Shown here in pieces: positions 1-4,570 of a stretch of DNA of 5,434 nucleotides (the stretch's first letter is position 1; each line of letters starts with the position of its first letter). The position numbers and the translations under genes were made by a program. Origin of the DNA: Acidimicrobiaceae bacterium (GTDB taxonomy: Bacteria; Actinomycetota; Acidimicrobiia; Acidimicrobiales; Ilumatobacteraceae); NCBI GenBank assembly GCA_947487095.1, contig CANKVI010000065.1:1-5434 (forward strand), read 5' to 3'. Under the pieces are notes generated by a model. It searched no databases. It was not told the DNA's origin and was given only the letters and a program-made list of their open reading frames with translations.

Positions 1-506
1 GACAATGTTTGCACCCGATCAAACTGTTGACCGTCATTGAAGTATTGCGTCCACGCTTCTGTGCCGTTGTAGTCAGACGACGTCCAGTAGTACCCAATGT
101 CAAAACCACCAATAGGAGTCGGTTCGCGGTTCACTCGATTTTGTGCAAGTACTCGCCATGCAATGTTCAATTCATTGGCTGATGGCAAGAACCAATCAGT
201 GAACCCGTTGCAAGCTTGCGAGCGCACCAACGCCGCGGCATGAACACGATTAGCCCCATATCGCTTCACGATGAGATCAGTGTTCGACTTTCCCGCACCT
301 ACTGCTTTTGCGCGCACACGATCATTCTGCAATGCGTGAATGCCTTGAATACCTCCCGCTGGTTTGAATGGCACTCCAGCAATTTCGCAACTCGCGGGAG
401 CTGCTTCCAAATATCTCCCCCACGGTTGCGTGGAACCGGCATCGTAAAACACCACGCCACCACCAGGACCAATATCGCCAACCGAACAACTCACACCTGC
501 GGAACA
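1..506 (-). repeat. Second copy of the internal DUF1566-like duplication (incomplete)
   Basis: This codes for residues 238-405 and continues past the window edge. It is the more canonical copy: C238 and C244, then VGDIGPGGGVVFYDAGS, WGRYLEAAP, W-F-L-P-S-A-N-E-L at about 342-350, and YWTSSDY at 377-383. It carries an extra Cys pair, C277 and C336, that could form a disulfide in an exported protein. Confidence 0.75.
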
Positions 507-1217
507 CTGAACATATTGTCGAACTGAAGTAACCACTACAGGTGGTGGTGGATTTCCTGAACCCGCTGGAAATGACCTCACCGTAACGACACCAAACTTT
601 TGCGACGCAAATGATCCTTCGTGGTATGGACTCATAAGGAGATCTTTGTTTCCGGTTAATCCCTTGATGATTCCGTTTGCATCTGTGAATTTCGTTCCGT
701 CTTGAAACTGCTGATACCACGCAAATGTTGCACTCTGTTCCGATGAAGTCCAAATCACTCCGCGATAGAAACGGCCGGTTCCACCAAGCTTCCAATAGTT
801 ATACAACGCGTCAAGTTCATCTGCAGATGGAATGCTCCAACCAGATTGAATCTTCGCTGCAATGCTCGCCGCACCAAATTTCTCAAGCATCAACTGTGTG
901 TTTTTTGCACCCATGCCAATCTGCATTGAACGCAGCCGCAGCATGGCCGCAGATAGTCCATCTTGACCATCTACATACAGCGATTCGCGCGGACCCCAAT
1001 TCGAACCAAACGCCTTGGGCTCCATGCGTGCTTCAAGAAAACGGCCCCACCACTGCAGTGAGCCAGCGTCGTAAAACACCACGCCGCCGCCTGGGCCAAT
1101 CATGCCAACTGCACAACCTTCGCCGCTTTCCTTGCAGGAAGTTGCGGCCTGTGCTGGCTGAGCGATTCCAATCAACCCAAAAACGAACAAAGTCATCACA
1201 AGAACTAATCGGCGCAT
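1..1217 (-). CDS. Secreted protein with two DUF1566/Lcl-like repeats (3' end outside window)
   Basis: The reading frame is open from ATG at 1217 to the window edge, giving 405 visible residues and no stop. A Shine-Dalgarno GGTGA lies 4-5 nt before the ATG. Residues 1-24 form a signal peptide: Arg-Arg, a hydrophobic stretch LVLVMTLFVFGLIGIA, and an AQA-A cleavage site, so the protein is exported. Two homologous units follow, about 28-215 and from 238 to beyond the edge. Each opens with two Cys, then IGPGGGVVFYDAGS and WGR(F/Y)LEA. Each later has a P-S-A-x-E-L motif and W-T-S-S-(E/D), ending in A-W-(Y/T)-Q-x-F-x-D-G. This order of motifs is that of DUF1566 (Lcl C-terminal-like) domains, found in surface proteins and often of unknown ligand. 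A short Pro-rich linker (residues 222-226) joins the units. The gene starts 45 bp after the histidine kinase gene on the same strand with no clear terminator between, so cotranscription is likely. I am confident of the domain type. Ligand and role are unknown. Confidence 0.85.
   Translation of the reverse strand, partial: MRRLVLVMTLFVFGLIGIAQPAQAATSCKESGEGCAVGMIGPGGGVVFYDAGSLQWWGRFLEARMEPKAFGSNWGPRESLYVDGQDGLSAAMLRLRSMQIGMGAKNTQLMLEKFGAASIAAKIQSGWSIPSADELDALYNYWKLGGTGRFYRGVIWTSSEQSATFAWYQQFQDGTKFTDANGIIKGLTGNKDLLMSPYHEGSFASQKFGVVTVRSFPAGSGNPPPPVVVTSVRQYVQCSAGVSCSVGDIGPGGGVVFYDAGSTQPWGRYLEAAPASCEIAGVPFKPAGGIQGIHALQNDRVRAKAVGAGKSNTDLIVKRYGANRVHAAALVRSQACNGFTDWFLPSANELNIAWRVLAQNRVNREPTPIGGFDIGYYWTSSDYNGTEAWTQYFNDGQQFDRVQTL
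573..1136 (-). repeat. First copy of the internal DUF1566-like duplication
   Basis: This stretch codes for residues about 28-215 of the secreted protein. It pairs with the second copy by shared motifs: two N-terminal Cys, IGPGGGVVFYDAGS, WGR, LEA, P-S-A-x-E-L and W-T-S-S. It differs in lacking the Cys corresponding to C277 and C336 of copy two. A 17-nt identical block (1069-1085 here, 442-458 in copy two) encodes the shared G-V-V-F-Y core. Elsewhere the copies have diverged strongly, so the duplication is old. Confidence 0.75.
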
Positions 1218-1262
1218 GTATTCACCGTAACTCACGCATTTCCAATTTTGATCCAATGCTGG

Positions 1263-2312
1263 TTAAACAGCGGGTATAGAAAGTGTGAAGGTGGAGCCGA
1301 CTCCAACTTCAGATGTCACGCTGGCATCGCCTCCATGCAACAACGCAATGTGTCGCACAATTGCAAGCCCTAGTCCTGTGCCACCAGTTCCGCGACTGCG
1401 AGCATCATCCACGCGATAGAAACGTTCAAACACGCGTCCAAGGTGTTCGGCGGCAATTCCAGGCCCATTGTCGGCTACGGAAATGAGCATTCGACCTTCA
1501 TCACGACGCACTTCAACTTTTACTATTGATCCCTGGTCGCTGTACTTCACCGCATTGTCAATCAGGTTTCCCACCGCAGACACCAACTGTGCCCGGTCGC
1601 CAATCACCGACATATCGGGGTTGTCCTCAACCACGATCATCACCGACTTCGCCAATGCAGCGCTACGAATACGGCCGACTGCTTCATCAATCACGCGCGC
1701 AGTGTGTATGGATTCACGCTTCGACAGGCCATCAAATTCAATGCGAGCAAGATCAAGCAGGTCGTTGACGGTCTCATTCAAACGAGTGACTTCATTCAAA
1801 ATGATTTCCGCTAATCGCGCAGATTCTGACTCGCCCATTTCAGCAATGAGGTTCTCGGCCATCAACGAAATTGCTCCAATTGGTGTGCGCAATTCATGAC
1901 TGATGTTGGCAACGAAATCGGTACGCACTCGGTCAATCATCAAACGCTGCGTGATGTCTTCAACAATTGCTGCGGCACCACCGTCGGCGAGCGTGACCGT
2001 AGCAATTTCAATGGAGCGAAGTACTTGGTCACCAAAATCGAGTTCAGTTCTGCCAATGGTTCCAGCGAGAGCTGCTCTCAACAGTCCTTCCAGGCTTTCC
2101 ACAAACAAAATGTGGTCGTCTGATTGCGGTGTAAACAGGCTGTCGGCCGCTCTATTGCTCCACATATTGGAGCCATCGCTCGACATGACCACCACACCAA
2201 GTGGCAATGCATCCATGGTTGCGTTAATCCGCGAGAGTGACTGAAATTCTTCTTCAGAAAGTTGATGGACAGGCGTTACTAGTTCAGCATCCTTGCGCTT
2301 TAACCATGCCAT
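1263..2312 (-). CDS. SenX3/PhoR-like histidine kinase without membrane segments
   Basis: This 349-residue kinase would autophosphorylate on a His and pass the phosphate to a response regulator. Residues about 24-120 form a PAS-like sensor region; the stretch containing MDALPLGVVVMSSDG resembles the corresponding part of mycobacterial SenX3. The dimerisation and H-box reads FVANISHELRTP, with phospho-acceptor H139. The ATP-binding domain has the N-box (N249 and N253 in NLIDNAVKYS), D-box DNGPGI at 281-286, F-box FERFYR at 295-300 and G-box GTGLGLAIV at 311-319. I chose ATG 2312 because GAGGG lies 4 nt upstream. The frame stays open much further, to 2777, but that part is antisense to the DUF1003 gene and has no recognisable domain. 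SenX3 and PhoR normally have N-terminal transmembrane helices; none is seen here, so the protein is probably cytosolic or held at the membrane by a partner. No response regulator gene is adjacent, although one may lie elsewhere. The secreted DUF1566-like gene follows in the same direction. Confidence 0.9.
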   Translation of the reverse strand: MAWLKRKDAELVTPVHQLSEEEFQSLSRINATMDALPLGVVVMSSDGSNMWSNRAADSLFTPQSDDHILFVESLEGLLRAALAGTIGRTELDFGDQVLRSIEIATVTLADGGAAAIVEDITQRLMIDRVRTDFVANISHELRTPIGAISLMAENLIAEMGESESARLAEIILNEVTRLNETVNDLLDLARIEFDGLSKRESIHTARVIDEAVGRIRSAALAKSVMIVVEDNPDMSVIGDRAQLVSAVGNLIDNAVKYSDQGSIVKVEVRRDEGRMLISVADNGPGIAAEHLGRVFERFYRVDDARSRGTGGTGLGLAIVRHIALLHGGDASVTSEVGVGSTFTLSIPAV

Positions 2313-2394
2313 ATAACCCTCGTTTCTTTCAGAGGTGAAACTACCAGCCGATCGAGAGTCAATTCCCTTCTTTATTACGGCGTACGGTGGGTGC
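2313..2394. promoter_or_regulatory. Divergent control region between kinase and DUF1003 genes
   Basis: The kinase and DUF1003 genes are transcribed away from each other, so their promoters should lie in or near these 82 bp. The region contains the kinase ribosome binding site (GAGGG on the minus strand, 2317-2321). It also holds a small inverted repeat, TTTCA-GAGG-TGAAA, at 2327-2340, overlapped by GTTTC (2322-2326) and GAAAC (2337-2341). I see no convincing pair of -35 and -10 boxes for either gene; an isolated TTGACT on the minus strand has no good partner at the usual spacing. The inference rests on gene layout. Confidence 0.35.
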
Positions 2395-2916
2395 ATGAAG
2401 AACTCGACCCCACACTCGCCCCTTACTTGTGAAGCCTGCCGCATCATCGACAAGACCGATGGAGTTGAAGACGGCAAACTTTTTAACCTCGCGCATTGGA
2501 AAGTTACGAACGAGCGCATGCACTGGCAACATGCTCGCGAGGTGCAAGACAAAGTTTCCGATCGCATCACCGGTTTTGCCGGCTCGCTGAACTTCGTGTA
2601 TCTCCACACCTTGTGGTTCGTTATTTGGATTGCACTCAACGTCGGACTGATTGGTGCATCGTTCCAATTTGATGAGTATCCATTTGGATTACTCACCATG
2701 ATTGTGAGCCTTGAGGCAATCTTTCTTTCCACCTTTGTGCTGGTGAGCCAGAACCGTTTGGCTGCACGCGCCAACATTCGTTCACAGGTTGACTTTGAGT
2801 CGAACCTGCAGTCGCTTATTTGGCTGGTTCACCTGGCGCAGCAATCAAACGTAGACATTGCGCATGTTGACAAGTTGTGTGCAGAGGCGATTACCGAATC
2901 CCGCAATCTTGCCTAG
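2395..2916 (+). CDS. DUF1003 family membrane protein
   Basis: This is a 173-residue protein of the DUF1003 family, integral membrane proteins of unknown function. The family core is clear: D-R-I-T-G-F-A-G-S at about 56-64, FVYLHTLWFVIWIALNVG as membrane segment one (about 67-84), then FDEYPFGLLTMIVSLEAIFL (about 92-111) running into membrane segment two, and VSQNRLAARA after it. The N-terminus has a Cys pair C12-E-A-C15, and the C-terminal 45 residues are soluble and helical-looking. Start choice: ATG 2395 has GGTGGG just upstream. GTG 2335 is in frame and would add 20 residues, but it lies only 22 bp from the divergent kinase start and its extra residues do not look like the family. The gene is probably monocistronic, with a hairpin 14 nt after its stop. 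Confidence 0.88.
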   Translation: MKNSTPHSPLTCEACRIIDKTDGVEDGKLFNLAHWKVTNERMHWQHAREVQDKVSDRITGFAGSLNFVYLHTLWFVIWIALNVGLIGASFQFDEYPFGLLTMIVSLEAIFLSTFVLVSQNRLAARANIRSQVDFESNLQSLIWLVHLAQQSNVDIAHVDKLCAEAITESRNLA

Positions 2917-2929
2917 TTAATTTGGTAAA

Positions 2930-2948
2930 CCGCGCCTAATTCGCGCGG
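2930..2948 (+). terminator. GC-rich hairpin after DUF1003 gene
   Basis: CCGCGC (2930-2935) and GCGCGG (2943-2948) form a perfect 6-bp all-GC stem with a 7-nt loop CTAATTC. The hairpin starts 14 nt after the DUF1003 stop codon. No T-run follows, so it is not a textbook intrinsic terminator, although U-poor hairpin terminators have been proposed in actinobacteria. Its position, between a gene end and what looks like a new transcription unit, supports a terminator role. Confidence 0.4.
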
Positions 2949-2987
2949 CACACATCGGGTCATGAATATTGGCCCGTCTTTACAGCG

Positions 2988-3001
2988 TCAACATATGTTG
3001 A
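2988..3001. promoter_or_regulatory. 14-bp perfect palindrome, candidate operator of the toxin-antitoxin-like pair
   Basis: TCAACATATGTTGA reads the same on both strands across all 14 bases. It ends 7 bp before the ATG of the 72-residue RelE/BrnT-like gene. A TTTACA (2979-2984), close to a -35 consensus, lies just upstream, and -10-like AT-rich bases fall within or just after the palindrome, so a bound protein would block transcription. Toxin-antitoxin operons are typically repressed by their own DNA-binding antitoxin at such a site. The palindrome is directly visible; its operator role is inferred. Confidence 0.5.
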
Positions 3002-3008
3002 TAACCTC

Positions 3009-3227
3009 ATGCTTTGGATAGAAGAAAGCGCCTATCGGCATGGGGCGTCAGAAGAAGAAATCATTCATGCACTAAGCAACCCTCTAAAGCACTTTGAATT
3101 AGACGAAATGATCATGATCACTGGACCCGATTTTGCCGGCAACGTTTTGGAAATTGGTGTCGTAGAAAGCCCAGAGTATTTGGTGGTCATTCATGCAATG
3201 AAAGCACGGAAGGAATTCTTGAGGTAG
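3009..3227 (+). CDS. Small RelE/BrnT-like protein, putative toxin of a toxin-antitoxin pair
   Basis: This 72-residue protein is probably a toxin, but that is inferred. It has a helical N-terminal part, ESAYRHGASEEEIIHALSNP (residues 6-25), with a HG-x-S/T-x-E-E-I-x-x-A-L pattern. A strand-rich part follows: MIMITGPDFAGNVLEIGVV, then YLVVIHAMKARKEFL. The layout of HG, al-x-x-P, G-x-x-x-x-G-x-x-L-E-x-x, and a final I-H-A-M-x-A-R resembles BrnT and related RelE-fold toxins, where the closing Ala-Arg segment is conserved. Some actinobacterial small proteins of unknown function end in a similar 'VIHAM-x-x-R' motif. ATG 3009 is the first possible start after an in-frame stop at 2937-2939. No Shine-Dalgarno sequence is visible before it, so it may be translated from a leaderless or nearly leaderless mRNA. 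The helix-turn-helix gene starts 4 bp after its stop. It could instead be a non-toxic member of the fold. Confidence 0.7.
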   Translation: MLWIEESAYRHGASEEEIIHALSNPLKHFELDEMIMITGPDFAGNVLEIGVVESPEYLVVIHAMKARKEFLR

Positions 3228-3231
3228 TTCT

Positions 3232-3471
3232 ATGGCAAAGGTAATCAGACCGACTATTAACCAATTGGATCAAGTGGCTTCGCAGGTTCGTGAGCTCAGC
3301 GCAGCAGAGGCTGCCCTTTTTGATATCCGAATGCAGAAGGCAATTTTTGAGCGAAATGCTTTGAAGTGCGTCAAGAGCGCTCGAAAGGCCGGCGTTTCTT
3401 GGCGCAATATTGGGGCTGCTCTCGGGGTTTCTGCCCAAGCAGTCCATCGTAAATATTCACCGCATATTTGA
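3232..3471 (+). CDS. Small helix-turn-helix protein, putative antitoxin and autorepressor
   Basis: This 79-residue protein has a long charged helical N-terminal part (residues about 10-48) and a C-terminal DNA-binding helix-turn-helix. The motif runs from A50 to Y75 and includes AGVSWRNIGAALGVSAQAVH: first helix W-R-N-I-G-A-A-L, turn G-V-S, recognition helix A-Q-A-V-H-R-K-Y. The likely role is binding the upstream palindrome and neutralising the preceding protein through its N-terminal half, as antitoxins do; this is inferred from size, order and spacing. Its ATG is only 4 bp after the preceding stop and has a good Shine-Dalgarno GAGG (3221-3224, spacing 7) inside the end of the upstream gene, so translation is probably coupled and strong. 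DNA-binding at the C-terminus is less usual for antitoxins than at the N-terminus. It could also be a plain small regulator. Confidence 0.75.
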   Translation: MAKVIRPTINQLDQVASQVRELSAAEAALFDIRMQKAIFERNALKCVKSARKAGVSWRNIGAALGVSAQAVHRKYSPHI

Positions 3472-3504
3472 TACTGCCACCCACCCATTGAGTACCTTGA
3501 CGGC

Positions 3505-4206
3505 ATGACGAATCGCGACAACCTGCATGCCAAGGTGCGCGCCATTCTGGAAAAAGCCAACCACCCAAACACTCCGCAAGCTGAAGCCGAAACTGCTTTA
3601 GCACTCGCCTTTCGGTTAATGCAGAAGTACGACATTGACGAAAGCTCGGTAAGCAAGCGAACGTTCGACAACGAAACGGTGAAGACAAAGACCTTCACGA
3701 TCACCGGTCAATACCGTGTGCGCCGCGGAACTCTGTTGTGGAATATCGCTAATGCGGTTTCGTGTCATTCGTATCGCGACATGATGGAACCAAATCCAAC
3801 ACAAGTCATCATGGTTGCCTTCGGCACTGAAAACGACCTCTTCTCGCTTGAAGCGTTGTACACCGCTGCCGACCTTCTTGCGGCGCGTTCTATTCCTTCT
3901 GGTGACCGCCGTTTCAAAACCTCGTGGTGGCGCGGGTATTGCGAAGCAATTGGCGCAAAGCTTGCAAAAGAGCATCAAACCATTGTCAAAGAGTCACCAG
4001 GTGTTGGGTTGGTTCTTGTTGAACGCGCCGAACGTGCACGACGCGTGATGGTGCAGAACACCCCACACCTGCACAGCAGCACCAGCAATTACCGCAGCGA
4101 TCGCGAGGCTTTTGGTGCGGGCCACCGCGCTGGTCAGCAGTTTTCCAGTGGTCGCAATAGTTTCGGCAATTCCAGTCGACAATTAGGAACTGGCCGCAAT
4201 GGCTAG
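3505..4206 (+). CDS. DUF2786 domain protein
   Basis: This 233-residue protein has an N-terminal DUF2786 domain (residues about 6-47): L-H-A-K-V-R-A-I-L-E-K-A, then N-T-P-x-A-E-A-E-T-A, then A-F-R-L-M-Q-K-Y-D-I-D. That is the family pattern of three short helices with 'A-E-A' and 'L-M-x-K-Y-x-I'. The middle part (about 60-160) contains W-N-I-A-N-A-V, an F-G-T-E-x-D motif at 106-111 and W-W-R-G-Y-C-E-A-I at 141-149, matching the usual C-terminal partner region. The tail (190-233) is rich in Ser, Gly, Asn and Arg and probably disordered; within it AFGAGHRAGQQ keeps the spaced-Gly pattern seen in relatives. The family function is unknown. It occurs in phages, plasmids and actinobacterial chromosomes. 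It begins 33 bp after the helix-turn-helix gene and overlaps the metallopeptidase gene by 8 bp, so cotranscription is likely. No strong Shine-Dalgarno is present (GACGG close to the ATG at best). Confidence 0.85.
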   Translation: MTNRDNLHAKVRAILEKANHPNTPQAEAETALALAFRLMQKYDIDESSVSKRTFDNETVKTKTFTITGQYRVRRGTLLWNIANAVSCHSYRDMMEPNPTQVIMVAFGTENDLFSLEALYTAADLLAARSIPSGDRRFKTSWWRGYCEAIGAKLAKEHQTIVKESPGVGLVLVERAERARRVMVQNTPHLHSSTSNYRSDREAFGAGHRAGQQFSSGRNSFGNSSRQLGTGRNG

Positions 4207-4570
4207 TTCCGAAGCGATGCGTGTGTATGCGGCGGAGGATGCGCTTGAGAAAAGCTCTCCAACACGAGTCCTCAGTATGAATGATGCAACAGCGTGGATT
4301 ACCACCATTGCCGAGAACGAAGACTTAGACCCACCAGCACTTGTGCGACAGAAAATGTCGAGCGATTTGCTTGGTCTGGCGTTTAGCGACGAATGGTGCA
4401 TTGCTGTGCGCAAGGCAAAACCAACGCAACTGTTGCTGTTGCACGAACTCGCCCACTTGTCATGTGCGAACAAGGGTCACGGCGCAGAGTTTCAGCGACA
4501 ACTTGTGGAATACGTGCGTAAATACGTGTCAATCACACACGCAGCAGAACTGGCGCAACTACTTAAATAG
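4199..4570 (+). CDS. Small zinc metallopeptidase-like protein (TIGR04338-like)
   Basis: This is a 123-residue zincin-type protein. HELAH at residues 82-86 is the HExxH zinc motif, with H82 and H86 as ligands and E83 as the catalytic base. GHGAEF follows, with H94 and E97 as likely third ligand or supporting residues. This HExxH-x7-H layout with H-G-x-E-F fits the small actinobacterial metallohydrolase family TIGR04338 and resembles SprT-like proteins. The N-terminal part has no signal peptide, so it should act in the cytosol. Its substrate is unknown. Its ATG lies inside the last codons of the DUF2786 gene in another frame: the 8-bp overlap ATGGCTAG contains this start and that stop. Such coupling implies that the two products are made and probably work together; DUF2786 and this zincin type are known to be neighbours in actinobacteria. 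The end overlaps the 3' end of ligA on the opposite strand. Confidence is high for the zincin fold and lower for enzymatic activity. Confidence 0.85.
   Translation: MASSEAMRVYAAEDALEKSSPTRVLSMNDATAWITTIAENEDLDPPALVRQKMSSDLLGLAFSDEWCIAVRKAKPTQLLLLHELAHLSCANKGHGAEFQRQLVEYVRKYVSITHAAELAQLLK
4563..4570. other. 8-bp convergent overlap of ligA and metallopeptidase gene ends
   Basis: The TAG stop of the metallopeptidase gene (4568-4570, plus strand) and the TAA stop of ligA (4563-4565, minus strand) lie in the shared bases TTAAATAG. No room is left for a terminator hairpin between the genes, so each transcript must run into the other gene's coding region. Confidence 0.85.

Noticed and set aside
322..795. 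157-codon minus-strand open frame
   Set aside because: It is an out-of-frame shadow of the secreted repeat protein, whose own frame has clear repeats and a signal peptide.
442..1085. 17-nt identical blocks as a mobile element or recombination site
   Set aside because: They encode the same conserved G-V-V-F-Y core of the two protein repeats, which explains the identity.
1134..1148. Lipoprotein signal (Cys at residue 28 of the secreted protein)
   Set aside because: The residues before the Cys are A-T-S, not a lipobox, and an AQA-A signal peptidase I site fits better; C28 is also matched by a Cys in the second repeat.
725..1279. 184-codon plus-strand open frame
   Set aside because: It is antisense to the secreted DUF1566-like gene, has no family-like motifs, and reads as low-quality protein.
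1468..1899. 143-codon plus-strand open frame
   Set aside because: It is antisense to the catalytic core of the kinase and has no motifs of its own.
2335..2394. GTG start for the DUF1003 protein
   Set aside because: It lies only 22 bp from the divergent kinase start, has no well-placed ribosome binding site, and the added residues do not resemble the family; kept only as an alternative.
2313..2777. N-terminal extension of the histidine kinase frame to 504 residues
   Set aside because: The extra part lies antisense to the well-supported DUF1003 gene, has no recognisable domain or membrane segment, and ATG 2312 has a good ribosome binding site.
3270..3704. 144-codon minus-strand open frame across the HTH and DUF2786 genes
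   Set aside because: It covers two recognisable plus-strand genes and shows no domain.
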